Of a stretch of 64,000 nt of DNA, positions 46,391 to 58,045 are shown one piece after another. Origin of the DNA: Drosophila pseudoobscura (Eukaryota > Arthropoda > Insecta > Diptera > Drosophilidae); the NCBI RefSeq assembly GCF_009870125.1, contig NC_046681.1, forward strand, positions 7,949,001 to 8,013,000, in the 5' to 3' direction. The notes below the pieces were generated by a model. The model searched no databases and had not been told where the DNA came from. It saw only the letters and a list, made by a program, of their open reading frames with translations. The number at the start of each line of letters is the position of its first letter. The stretch's first letter is position 1. The position numbers and the translations under genes were made by a program.

Positions 46391-46863
46391 TTCGTCGTTT
46401 TGCTGAGTTCTTTTTTTCCAAATCTGAATATAATATTATTCTAGGGATGTTACAACTATAGAAAAATATCGATATATATATATATAGATTTTTAGATCTA
46501 TCGATATATATATTTCTAAGAACGTTGCAAGGTGTGTGACGTAGAGAGGGAATGCACGCGCATTCCTGTCATATTATTTTTCCAATATTCACAAATTGTG
46601 CCGCCTATCTCGTCGAATTGCTGCTTTATTTCCGTGTCCATTTTTATTTTGTTTCGCGTGTTGTTTTATAGAATTTTTTTTAGAAATACACTTTTGGCGG
46701 CAAAAAAAACCGATAGATTGCTATTGCCGCTTCATTCGATAGCTCTAAATGGTTTTGTATGCATCCATGGTTAGTTTGATATTTCTATCGAAAAATTACC
46801 ATCACCACGTCAAATTTCGTGGAAAAACAATTTCTGCCGCTTTTTGGCAAGTATATACTTGAA
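46391..46863. promoter_or_regulatory. Bidirectional promoter SelT / Tfb5-ZNHIT1 with two DREs
   Basis: Two perfect TATCGATA elements lie at 46467-46474 and 46499-46506, separated by an AT stretch and an agatct pair. DREF and BEAF-32 compete for this site at promoters of growth and housekeeping genes. Both flanking genes are of that kind. Further CGATAG motifs occur at 46712 and 46737. The region has no ORF of note. Confidence 0.6.
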
Positions 46864-47145
46864 ATGGTAAATGTCATGAAAGGAGTTCTTGTGGAATGGT
46901 AAAAAAACTATAATAAAATCCGTCCAAGTGGTAATATTTTCCAATCTTATGTTTGCAGTGATCCGGCCATGAAACAATTTCTTCTGCATTTGGACGAGAA
47001 GCTGGCATTGGGTCGCAAATTCATCATTCAAGATCTGGACGAGAGTCACCTATTCATCTCCACGGACATTGTGGAAGTGCTGCAGGCGCGTGTAGACGAT
47101 TTAATGGACCGTATCAGTTTTCCACTCCACGACAAAGACGCCTAA
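46864..47145 (+). CDS. Tfb5: TFIIH subunit Tfb5 (p8/TTDA)
   Basis: Two exons, 46864-46898 and 46959-47145, give 73 residues (human TTDA has 71). It reads [20 protein letters not shown], followed by [20 protein letters not shown] and [20 protein letters not shown]. These are the conserved Tfb5 motifs that contact p52/Tfb2 and stimulate the XPB ATPase in nucleotide excision repair. The TGT codon is split by the 60 nt intron, as the in-frame join shows. The gene is too short for routine ORF calling. It is the first cistron of a unit whose second cistron, ZNHIT1, starts 76 bases after its stop without an intervening poly(A) signal. From memory, the D. melanogaster pair (dmp8-dmp18) is reported as bicistronic. 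Confidence 0.92.
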
Positions 47146-47221
47146 ATTCAACTCCTCCCGATACAACACTATACCACCCTCGACCTCCAACTAAATCCAA
47201 TTCCAAACTGAAATTTTTGAC

Positions 47222-47674
47222 ATGACTGGACGAGAATCGAATCGCATTAAGGATGCAGAGAAGAAACGTGTGTTGGATGCCGCCGCTCGGCAGAGGCGCG
47301 TACGCAAAGCACTCGAGGCTTTGGAGCAGGACAACTTTCACGATGACCCACACGCCGATCTGGTCATGTCCAAAAAGCTGCCTAAATTCCAGGACAGTGT
47401 CAAAAACGCCAAGGAGAAGAAGGGCAAGCGCAAGGGCGCAGAGTACTTCAGGGCCAAATACCGCAAAAACTTCCAGCAACTCCTCGAGGAGGACAAACAA
47501 AAGCCCAATTATGAAAGTGCAGCAGCGCCAGCTCCCAATAAACCAGTGCGCCACTTCTGTGCGGTCTGCGGTAACTTCTCGCAATATTCTTGCACAGCCT
47601 GCGGGACGCGCTACTGCCGAGTGAAGTGCCTGCGCACGCACCAGGACACACGCTGTCTCAAGTGGACCGCCTAA
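47222..47674 (+). CDS. Zinc-finger HIT protein ZNHIT1 (p18 / Swc6)
   Basis: An intronless 150-residue frame from ATG 47222 (MTGRESNRIKDAEKKRVLDA). A charged helical N-terminal half contains FHDDPHADLVMSKKLPKFQD and AEYFRAKYRKNFQQLLEED. The C-terminal HIT zinc finger is HFCAVCGNFSQYSCTACGTR, then YCRVKCLRTHQDTRCLKWTA. It has the C-x2-C...C-x2-C...C-x3-C...H...C ligand set that binds two zinc ions. ZNHIT1/p18Hamlet is the subunit of SRCAP/SWR1 needed to deposit H2A.Z (H2Av in flies). It shares an mRNA with Tfb5; the 76-base spacer has no ATG. A poly(A) signal (caataaagt) follows at about 47702. Published work, as I recall, reports physical interaction of the fly p18 with TFIIH. Confidence 0.93.
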   Translation: MTGRESNRIKDAEKKRVLDAAARQRRVRKALEALEQDNFHDDPHADLVMSKKLPKFQDSVKNAKEKKGKRKGAEYFRAKYRKNFQQLLEEDKQKPNYESAAAPAPNKPVRHFCAVCGNFSQYSCTACGTRYCRVKCLRTHQDTRCLKWTA

Positions 47675-48412
47675 ACTTGGTTGTTTTAGTAGTACCTCGG
47701 CAATAAAGTATAGGATTAGATCTATTGTACATGAAAAAATAGTCCTTTATGTCGCAACGCCCGTTATTCTTTCTTATACTCTGTTAAAAATATAAATAAG
47801 AATGAATTTCTATTTCCCAGAAAAAAATTTGGTGATCAAAAAGTCCGTAGCCCTGTGCACTATCTATCGCACAATTTCAAAACCAACGATACTATCGATA
47901 GTGCCATCGATAGTGTGAGGTCGTAATTTATGTGAAGATATATTCATGATTTATTGGTATATAATGGTATATTTCATGCATCTTGTAATATATTACATAC
48001 ATCACGTTAGCTTAGCTTTGCAAAAAATCATTTCTATGGTAAAAGCTTCGCTGTCGCTTTTTGCGGCTTTTGCGCATTTGTCGCTCTCTCACAGCACTCA
48101 AAATGAGCTCTCCGCTCTTACTCAAAATTTCCAGTTGGATCCTCCTTGGCAGCGCTGCTTATGTTAGATATTTCGATTTCCACTCGTTTTGTCAACATTT
48201 CAAACGCGAAAGCCGTATAAACAAAATTTAACGTGTAACCGAAAAAAAGATAAAAGTCTTCCCTTTCGCACCCAATATTTTTGCTTGCTAATTTAATAGA
48301 AGGAATCAGCTGCGGGTTTGTGCGCGTGTGTGTGTATTCGTGAGTCTAATCGGAACAAGGATATCTGCGAAAAATAATTTCTGCCGGAAAGCGCATCTGA
48401 ACGACCACAAAG
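47675..48412. promoter_or_regulatory. Intergenic region upstream of Rtnl1 with CGATA block
   Basis: The first part is the ZNHIT1 3' end. Positions 47862-47883 repeat, in inverted orientation, the 22 bp block at 1639-1660. Three CGATA motifs follow at 47887-47914, two inside ATCGATAGT. The proximal 400 bases before the ATG hold the promoter and 5' UTR of the long Rtnl1 isoform. No TATA box was seen at a convincing distance. Confidence 0.5.
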
Positions 48413-49535
48413 ATGGACTTCAACTTTGCTGACCTGAAGAAGGAGGCCGCGGCCACCACCGAGGACATTTTTAACAAGGCCACGCAGAAGGCTGGCCAGG
48501 CCTACGAGGACCTGGTGGGCGGGGAAGGCGGGGACGTTGGCAACGTCAGCAGCGGCGCGCAGGACGACAATGCGCACACCGAGCACTACTTCGCCAACGA
48601 GCAAAAGAATCTGGACTTTGGTGACCCCCAGGCCTTCGTCCAGCGCATGTCCGCCGGGGCCAAGGAGGCGCAGGAGCAGCTTGATGCCAAGTTCGCCCAG
48701 AAGACAGACGAATTCGACGATTTTCTCAAGGGTGCCGGCCAGAGTGCCAAGCAGGGCATCAGCGACCTGACCAGCGACTTTATGAACGCCGAGAGAGGAT
48801 TCTTTGGTGGTGTCCCAGTTGCAGCCACATCTGCTCCGGCTCTTGCTCCTGCTACGGACGTCGCACCCACGACTTCAGCACCGGAAGCGGCTGTCCGTGA
48901 GGAGGACTTGCTGGGCAGCTTCAGTGAGAAGCCCGCGGCGCCTCTCCAACCTTTTGAGCCCACGGCCCCGGCGAACACCAATTTCTATGACGATGATGAC
49001 TTCCTGGGCATGCCAGCTGCACCCCTGACATCCGCCACCACCGCCGCCGCCGCCGTGGGTAACCAGGATTCCGATACAGAATCGCCGTCCGTTTCGTACA
49101 CACCGTCGCCGGCTAAGAAGCCCATTGTGGATGCTCTTAAGGAGCAGGATAACGAGAAGTTCATCTCCTCCGAGGATTTGCTGAGCGATTTCCGGGAGGA
49201 GCGCACAGTCACCCCGCCCGTGGTGGTTCCTCCTCCAGTGCCACCCCACGCTGTAACCCCAGCTCCAGCACCAGCACCTGTCCCGGTTCCAGCAGCTGTA
49301 TCAGCAGCCGCTCTGGTAACCGATCTTGACGACGAAGAGGATTTCAAATCCAGTGTGACAGTTGCGCCCAAAGCAGAACCGAAACCGGAGCCGCCCAAGC
49401 CCGTTGCCGTACCCGCACCCAAAGTGGAGACGCCGAAGCCAAGGCCAGCACCTGCTGTGCCCACACCAACATCCAAGTCGCAGCCTCAGCCAAAGATTGT
49501 GTCCGTGGAGGAGATCTTCTACAAATATGGACTGG
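48413..49535 (+). CDS. Rtnl1: Rtnl1, long-isoform first coding exon
   Basis: One exon encodes the 374-residue N-terminal domain of the long reticulon-like isoform, beginning MDFNFADLKKEAAATTEDIF. The domain is acidic (FANEQKNLDFGDPQAFVQRM) with a Pro/Ala-rich centre (VVVPPPVPPHAVTPAPAPAP) and ends SVEEIFYKYGLG at the donor G|GTAAG. It exits in phase 1. Reticulons shape tubular ER through paired hairpin membrane segments; in flies Rtnl1 marks smooth axonal ER. The reticulon homology domain is not in this window and must lie past 64000. Identity rests on recognition of the N-terminal sequence and on D. melanogaster gene order near 25C, so it is good but not absolute. Confidence 0.82.
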
Positions 49536-52500
49536 GTAAGTCTCAGCACCTATTGGAACTTTTCCACAGTTTAAATTTTCCACTTTTTAATTAATTTGTG
49601 CGCCACCGTATTTTAGTAGAGTATTGTTTTGCTGGTGCTGTTGTTGTTTTTTGTATCCTGCGACCGCACCTTGCATCCCAGTTGGCCCTGCCCCCATCTC
49701 CTGACCCTCTCCTCTCCCAACTTGTGCGTTTTGTTAGTCATTCGCCGCTCTCTTTGCGGCTTTTGCTTTGGCGTGTCATTCTCCCTGCTCACTCTGCTCA
49801 TGATGTCATCGCCTCCGAGTAATGTATTTTATATCGCGCCGCAAAGTTAGATATTTGATAGCTAAAGATTCCCACTGGAGTGTGAGTGGATAACGTGCAA
49901 TTACTAAGTTAATATAGGCTTAAGCTAATCCCTGTCTGCCTGGAAGCAGCATTTCATCCGCTCCGGCGACCTTACCATGGTCGATCGTCATCTGGGGCGC
50001 GTGATTCACGCTTATTCTATACTGTATATTTTCATATGTATAAAATGTGGACAAAATAAATGAATGTTCGTCGAAGTGGAGAGTACTCTTTAACCAGAAT
50101 TATCGGAATCAGATTGATAGATTGGTAGCATATAGATTTTGCACGCTATGACACAGTAAATCAGAAGAAAAACCTGTTAATACGGGTAATACAACTGCAT
50201 GACATTTACTTGTAAAGCAACACCTTGTCCAGCACCTCCTCTTTAGCTGTCCCGCACTTAAGGGAAGGCGACACCGTATACTCGGAGGAGCCTGGACAGC
50301 CTGGCGACCATGCCTCTGGGGAAACTAGCATTCTTTATTGGGGCTTTGGGATGGTTTCATCACCATCACACTTTTAAATACAAAAATATTATAATTCGGT
50401 TTATAGACGATAAAACTACACATATACGAGGTATATACCTGGCTGGTATGAACACTGGGGCACTCTCGCAAATAGTTTCACAATTTTTCTAGATGCTCCA
50501 CCGGCATGAATCAGCTGCTTTGTAGGAGTCATACACCCGACCTCCCCTCCTCCACCTACATTTCACCTCTTTAAATGGCTCGTCTCCCGCTCTCTGCGTT
50601 CATTGACGTATGCCCGCTCATATTTCACATTATTTAAGTGTTTTTTTTTTTATTGTTTTAGTTTTTGTATTACGCTTTGGCTTTGCTGTCCATTAAAGCA
50701 ATTTGCGCCACTCGCAGCGCAACAGAGAATGGTTTCTTGCATCGCAAATTCTGCTACTATTTACTAATATTTTTCTACTACTATTCGTGTTCCCTCATCC
50801 CAGTCATGGTCCACTCTGGTCTCCTCTTTGTAGTGCGCCTCACTGCGCAAATATGTATGTATGTACATATATACTATACATGCTCCTGTCTACAGAAAAA
50901 CATTTTTCCAATTAGCAATTTCCATCGACGCCCTGGGGCTCTGCTCTGATCTGGCTGCAGTCTGTGCATCCCTTTTGTGGAATGATTATGCGGCTATTTT
51001 TATTACAATTTAAATGCATATGTATGTACATTTGTTCTTGCTCTTTTCTCTTATTATACTTTTTCTTTTGTTTTCCAATTTGCCGTTGATTTCGTTTTGG
51101 ATTTGGATTTATTTGCATACCCAGTACTACGAGGGCGTATTGTTAACGTTAAGACTTTGGTTACATACAGTTATCCTTGCTCAGGATATGTAGTAAAATA
51201 GCCCTTTTTATTTAATTTAGTTAATTTTGCAGAAAATTATACCGTTGGGGTAACTCTAAATATTAAAAAGATTAATCTATAAGCGGTCGGAATGTTAAAT
51301 CAATCTAAGTTAAATCATTCCCATGGGATAAATGTCAAAGACAAATGCAGGAACTGTTTTCCAGGACAGCACAAGTGCACTAGAAACAATTCTGTGTAAT
51401 GGGTATTGCATGGTGCCATACTCGTACTTCCGCTTTTACTTGTTTCCTTTGTTCCATCTTCCTTCGTCACTATTTTTCTCTTTCTTTCTGTAACTGCAGA
51501 TTGACTGAAGCTTAGGATCCACTCCCTCTCTCTTCTCTTATCTTCTCTGCTTTATCGGCGCATTCTTCTTAACTGTAGTTCATTGGCAGCCCACATCCCC
51601 TGGCAATTCAGTTTCTTCACATGTGGTACCATGCCCGTTTAATCTTGAATAATATCCCAATCCAGAAAGGGAAACATAAGTTTTATTTCATTTTGTTTTG
51701 GTGGAACAGAAATTGTAAATATGTACGTGCATAATACATATGTACACATATCGGACGCAAATTAAATAGATTGTGAGTCGCGTCGCCGGTGCCGAGGATT
51801 GTGTAAACAAAGTTTCTTTTGTTTCTATTCGATTTTTTAAGTATTTTTGTTTAATTGCATCTCCCGCGATGGGGGAGGGACAAGAGAGATCATGCATGAT
51901 CACGATCGAGTTGAACAACAAAAAAAAGTCGCTTTATTAAACGAATGTACATACTATGCCTCAAACAGACCTAACCTCAATGAAACTTTTGAACTGTTCT
52001 TCAGGGGAACTGTTTAATTGATAGATTTATTTTGATCGATACTCGTTCTGGAGGTATCAATAGATGGGCAGAACTTCTGGCTGAAATTTAAATTAACTAT
52101 TACATCTTAAGTATAAATCTAATCTAAATACGGAATCATCTTGTATAGTTTTGCACTGCATCCAACGAACCTGGAAACTTCCTCTTATACCCCATATTGA
52201 TTCCCTCAGAACTGGGCCATGAGGTAGAAAAAACTCTTTTTCCACGCTTGGCATCCCATACGGAATGCGTCAAGTTCTTGTGACATAAGTTGGTCAGCAG
52301 CCAACGTGAGATATTTATCAGCCAGAACAAGGACAATCCATTAGAGACCATAACAACCCCCGGGGAAATATATGTACAAATGTGTCCCAATAGTGCGTTG
52401 CCCGTATCCGTGTGCGCTGATTGATTTCCTTTCTAATTTTCACACTGCACGCAATAACATGCCAAGGGCGGGGCAGAGTGGTGGGATTTGGGGGTGGGTG

Positions 52501-53253
52501 GAGCAACAGCATCTGCAATTTGGGTGCACCATACACATACCGCACCCCCATAGCTGTCGCCGTCTGGTAATTTCCGGCCCAACAAAAACAACCGCAAAAA
52601 CAAAAGTTTCGGTGGGGGCGGCGCATGCGCCAGATCCAATGTCTTTGAGCTAAGTCTACACCAGGAGAAGTCTCCAAGGGTCAGCTGCAGTGGGTGAAAT
52701 CGATGAACGGGAAAACTTTTTCCTCAAGTCGGAGCTTTTTCCGCCAAAGCCAGAGCCAAAGATGAAGCTAAAGCTATAGCCAGAGGCGGAGCAGAGTTCA
52801 GGGCTATGCGGGGTTGCTCAACCCTAGGGTTGTCCCAGTCATTGATTTTGCATTGCAGCAGAGCAGGTTTAATAAGGTGGAAAATGGGCACGGCGGGGGC
52901 CTGAGCAGGCACTCTCACGGCGCGAGCGCTTTGGGCATTCGAGTAGGGTTGTCCTTTTCGGGCCTCGGCATGCTTTGGGATGAAACTCTCTCCGTTCTAC
53001 GTTTCAGTCTCTATACGCGTCGTGAGGCCGTCACACGGAAGTGAAGAAATACTTATAGCGTAATATCGTAACGTCGTAATATCCCTCTCTCGTTTTCTGC
53101 GTAGTGCTATTCGTGTCAATCAACAACAACAATCAAATAAAACCGGACATTTTTGTATACAGAAGTTAAAGGAACGAACTGAATTCCTTTCGTGGGTGCA
53201 TAAAAAAGAACGATTTTTAAATAAAATAAACACTGCATTTTAGTAGATAAATA
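49536..53253 (+). other. Rtnl1: Rtnl1 intron with internal promoter region
   Basis: 3.7 kb without a supported gene. The end of it (about 52.4-53.1 kb) is GC-richer (ggcgcatgcgcc, cgcgagcgctttgggcattc) than the rest and directly precedes an alternative first coding exon, so a promoter is likely there. Confidence 0.4.
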
Positions 53254-53329
53254 ATGTCTGCAATTGGTGAAACCGGACAGAATGGCGTGTGCAAGCAGCG
53301 CCCATTCATTTGCTCCATTCTTGATCCGA
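53254..53329 (+). CDS. Rtnl1: Rtnl1, alternative first coding exon (short isoform)
   Basis: The ATG at 53254 opens MSAIGETGQNGVCKQRPFIC, then SILDP, and ends at the donor CCGA|GTAAGT. The exon is 76 nt and leaves in phase 1, like the long exon. It would replace the 374-residue N-terminal domain with 25 residues. An alternative promoter must lie just upstream. Assignment to Rtnl1 is inferred from phase, strand and position, and from the known multiplicity of Rtnl1 starts. Confidence 0.65.
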
Positions 53330-53896
53330 GTAAGTTCTTCCATTAGCATTAATAGAAAAACTCACCCCAAAAAGGTGGAAAAACGGCAAAAACAAAACTA
53401 ACCTCTGACAACTGTGGTATGGGGTGGCGTATGGGGTAGATCTGAATTATGTATTGTATAATGGGTGTATGCAGTGAAAGCTTCCTTGTGGAGGGGACCT
53501 CATTTTGTAGTCATATACTATACATGTGTACATATTCAATCCATCGACTATCTCTGCTGGGCGGACGAGACATTCTTAGGCCTGTGTCCGCCCAATAGAG
53601 CTTTCAATACAAATACATATGTGGGTTTATATCTAGCTACTTCTATTGGGAAATTGTATGAAAAACCCGTTATAAATTGGTGACTGCTTTAATGTGCTTG
53701 CTCTGCTTAAACTGCTTGCTATTCTTTTGATAATCTATTCCATCTAATATCTCTTAGAGCGCTCTTTGAATTTAACACACGCCTTACGCCCTGCACGCCT
53801 TATACATATCTGTGTATATCTTTCCGTCCTTATTTCTGCACCCCACTAACTAACCGCTAACTAACGAAAATCAATATATCAATCGCTTATTTTCAG

Positions 53897-53932
53897 ATGC
53901 CTGGTTCAAGCCCGAACGTCTGCACCCGCAAG
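53897..53932 (+). CDS. Rtnl1: Rtnl1, 36 nt cassette exon
   Basis: Flanked by TTATTTTCAG and G|GTAAGT. It enters and leaves in phase 1, so it can be skipped or included without a frame change. Joined to either upstream exon it codes N/D-AWFKPERLHPQ. This short segment would lie just before the reticulon domain. The symmetrical phase and clean reading frame make it a credible exon despite its size. Confidence 0.65.
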
Positions 53933-56900
53933 GTAAGTGGTACAAGTGGCTCTCAAACTGTGTGCACCCCACCCTCGCCGTTTGACCAGAAATAGTACTG
54001 GGTAAAACGGATGATGGCTGAGGGGTAATGGGTAATGTGACGACTGTACAAGCGGCATCGCGTTTATGGCGCCCATGTCCGACTGTCTGTCAATATGCGT
54101 TATGATGTCATCCGACCAACCCCCACTCCGTTGCCATTTTCGTTTCCTTCCGTTTTTTTTTAGTTGCTCGCTGTGCTTTGTTTTTCCGGCTTTTTTTTTG
54201 TTAAGCCCACCGACAAGTATGCGGCAGGCTTTGAGCGCTTATTGTGCTGGAAGTTCTTGGTGTTGTTTTTGTTGTTGTTGTGCACCACTTGCTGTCGCCT
54301 TGGGGTATGGGGAAGTAGTACGCCCGAAAGTATGCCACATTATTCAACATATCCTGTCGAGTGCGTTGTTGTCGATGCGAGTGTGTGCTTTTAATATTAA
54401 ATATTGTATTCTCGACAGTTTTCCTGAAATATCCATCTACCCATGGGCAACCGAAAAACAATGGCTCGTAAGCCTTAATGCATTCAAGGACATTATTTAT
54501 ATAAATATATTTGTACAGGGATTTAGCACTAATTAAAATGAAATCATTAAGATTTCAGGAATACCGAGCTTTTTCCATTAGAGATTTCTGGAACCTCTGT
54601 GAATGCTTTTTATGCGTTTTTCGTTTTAATTTGCTTTCGCTTTAAGGGTTACTATAAAATAGTTTGCATTTGCATTTAAGGGGTAGCTACCCAGAGGTCC
54701 CTTCCTGTCCAGTCGCGTTGTAATTAGTCGTCGCTTTGATATAGTTCAGTTACCTTCCATGCAAACGACTGGCACTGGAGCGGCGAACGAGAGCTCTAAC
54801 CGTAATCGGATCGCATGCTAAGCGAACCCCACTCCGTATACAAAAAACTTTTCCCCGACTATAAATTGCAAGCTGATATGGGGCGTCTGTTGTTGGCATG
54901 GTTGGAGCAGAAGAAGGGGACAGGATGGGGCGCCGCATGCAATCGGAGCTTCGTCTAAGCAACGCTCTAAACATGCACTTTCCCTATAAATATATGGGCG
55001 TACATACAAGCATACATATTTACTATACATATGTATGTTTAGTATACCTTTTTAAACTCTTGTTGTGACTAATTCGCGCCTTAGTCTGTCTCTGTCTGTA
55101 GGCTTTCGTTGAGCTTTGGACTTGTCGGCAAAATGTTAATCATGAACAGACAACACCATAATCGTGCACTTCGATCTTTGTTGATCTGTTAGTCACAAAG
55201 AATAAGAAGACGTAGTTGATTCCATTTGAAATTCCTGAGCACAATTAAGAAAATTGTTTCGAATTGATACGCTTTTCAATGAGGAATATTAGAGACTGTT
55301 GAGCATTTATCTCTCTGCATTTATCAGATTATATTAATACAATATAAGGCACACAATTTTACTAAGATTCTTTTAAATGAAAAACTGAAGCCGTTCTTAT
55401 GTGGAGTGCTTACGCTACCATCTTATTTACGAGTAAATCGTTATAAAATCTTGTTATCCTAAACACAGATTGGTCTGTATATACATTTTTTTAAACTAGA
55501 CACTTTGTATCCCAGATTCGTTGTAGGCCTACGCTAAGAAAGAGCTATGAAAATTCAAACGCCAAAGGATGAAGCTAATAGGGACGATCAACTTCAAAGC
55601 ACTTCAGAGATCGCCTATCTTAATCGTTATAGAATCTTAAATATTTCGATTTCGATTATAACCTATAACTCTTTAAAGGCAAGTTTCTCTGCCCACCCGA
55701 CCGAAAAGAGGTCTTGGCGGCTTGAGTCTTATGCAAATTCATTTTTTTGATACACTAAGTTAAAGAAATCCATATTTGAAGAGTATGTACTTTTATTGGC
55801 CCCCAACCATATCAGACTTTGCAAAAATGTTCTCTTCACTTCTCACCCCCCATTTATTGGCGAGAAATAATTTCTTCGAGTGGGCAAAGCATGAACCTGT
55901 GGCTTCATGGCCACCACCCGCCCGGCTCGGACTGGAGTACAATACCTAATTTGGGCTTGGCCGGATCTTGAGTGCTTTTCGCGGTGGACTGCCCACTCTG
56001 GGCACTCGAGCCGTTCCAAGAGGCGGCGGCCCACATTGGCGTTCTTGGGCGTGAAGGAAAGCCAGCCAAGCAAGCGTCTGGCGGGTGAATATGAAACTGT
56101 ATATAAGCGATTTATTTTCTCATAATTAGTGTAGCGTTAAGAATAATGATTAATATCTGCTAGTTCAGTTCTCTTTTTGGGCATTAAAATATATGCTACA
56201 TGGAAAATGTACACATAAATACAGTGGGCTCTCTTTTCAACGAATAGATTTGTAAGTTTCAGTAAAAGAATACTATTGTAGCAATTTAAAAGTACATCCA
56301 TCATAACTGAAAGAGCTTTCACTGCACAGTGAATCATAAAAGTAGACCGACAAACTAAAATTAATAATAACAATCTAATACAACGGGCTTTAGTTCTTTG
56401 TAGAAAAATTCTTGTTGAATGGAGAATGAGAAAGCGGCCAAAGTGAAATGCTTACGTGCCGCGGACGACATCAATAAAGCAAGTTCTCTTTTTGTATGTC
56501 TACTGGCATACAAAATATATGTATGTGCATATGTATGTATATATTCAATATCTAAAGTTCCAGGCGAACCGATTAGATCATCAAAGATATTTTTTTAGCT
56601 TTGCTAATTTTGTGCCAAAAAGAAGACGGAATTTCATTCCATGTGCGAAAAATTTGCATTCAAGTGCAAAAACAGAATTAGCAACAATGCGCATAGGAAT
56701 GATAAGCTTGAAATGACTTAACGTTCGTAGCTTGATAACTAGCCTGAAAAACAAAGAATAAAAGATAAAAGAGTGCAAGTCATATGTACATATTCCCAAA
56801 AGCTTTCGCTTTCCTTCGCCTCTGACGTCAGATTTTATCAGGCAAATGTGTCACGACTGCAATAAGAAACTTTTCAATTTAAATTTAAATTTAATTCGTG

Positions 56901-57965
56901 TGCTTTAAGATAAGCAGTGCGCACTGCTCGCAAAAGCAGTTCTATTTAATGTGTAAGCAGTTGGCCCCAACCGTTTGCAAGCAGTGTGCCAGCCGGCCAA
57001 GAGCACCACCTCCCCTGCACCAGCTGTCTCCCGGCCGGCATCAGCGTTAGCGTCTACGACTGGTTCACAGTTCCCTGCTAATTTTAGCTTTTTAGCTAAG
57101 TATCTCAGCCATTCATTGTCGTTGTTGTAGGTCCATTGTTGTTGTGCCTGTTGTTGTCGTTGTTGTAGTTCTGTTGTTGTTTTGCGGTTTAACATTTAAA
57201 GATTACGACGTCTGGGCCGTCAAGCAGTTGAACTCTTAAAGTGGATCTTGAATATGAAGGCGGTAAATTGAACATTACGTGAAATAAAATGCAAATTTTC
57301 TAAATATAGAATCGTTTCCCCAATATCAGGGAAATCCGTCCCTTGGATTGAAACTTCTTGGATCTAGATATCGTTTGTTGGAAATGGTATTGAAAATAAC
57401 TTAAAACCTCAATACAAATATTAAAACATAACTAACGAATGTTTACCGTATCTTTCATACATTTTTTGTTAACTCGATGGCTTTAGTGTGAAATTCTTTG
57501 CGGTTAGTGAAATTCGACTGTGCTCAACATAGTCCTGCCGAAGAACCTTCACCGTACTTGAAAAAAAAACAGTTGCGACGTGTCAGGTAGACAGAATCGG
57601 AAATTTAGAGCCGCAGCCCTGGCAGAGACCTTTTGTCGGGGCATCACGTGTACGTCTTTATACTCTCCCTCCTTTCCCTTTCCTGGTACCTGTTGGCGCT
57701 GCATGCAGTGACATGTTCAAATCCGTCCAAGCAGTCGCTACCTAAATTGCATTGTGGACTGAGTATGTATGTGTGTGAGAGGCGACAACTACATTAACAG
57801 CTACAGCAAATGTGAGCTGCTTGAGAATAAACACACGCAGCCAAGCGTTGGACCCAAAGTGTATGGACTATGAGGTGAGACACTCGCAGGGAAACGCTCA
57901 GACGGAATACGTATACCTTTTAACTCAAGACCAAAAATATATATTTTTAAGGGAGGGTTTTTTTT

Positions 57966-58045
57966 AACCCGATAAAGTATGTATAAGTATACTTATACTC
58001 TACATCAGTATCAATAGCCATTCGATATAAATAGCTGTCCAGCTC
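57966..58045 (+). mobile_element. Decayed DINE-1-like fragment
   Basis: The order cccgATAAAGTATgtat, then cTCAGTATCAATAGCCattcga-like sequence, parallels the left part of the intact Helitron (CCATAAAGTATATATATTC, CAGCATCAATAGCCGAGTCGA). Neither end is recognisable, so it is an old, truncated copy. Confidence 0.45.

Noticed and set aside
55860-56100. 5S rRNA or snRNA gene in the GC-rich island
   Set aside because: No 5S internal control boxes, snRNA Sm site or PSE were recognisable.
56905-57195. Gln-rich 96-codon minus-strand frame in the Rtnl1 intron
   Set aside because: It starts with a true ATG but rests on a CAA-type simple repeat (GTT on plus strand) followed by compositionally random sequence; no support for expression.
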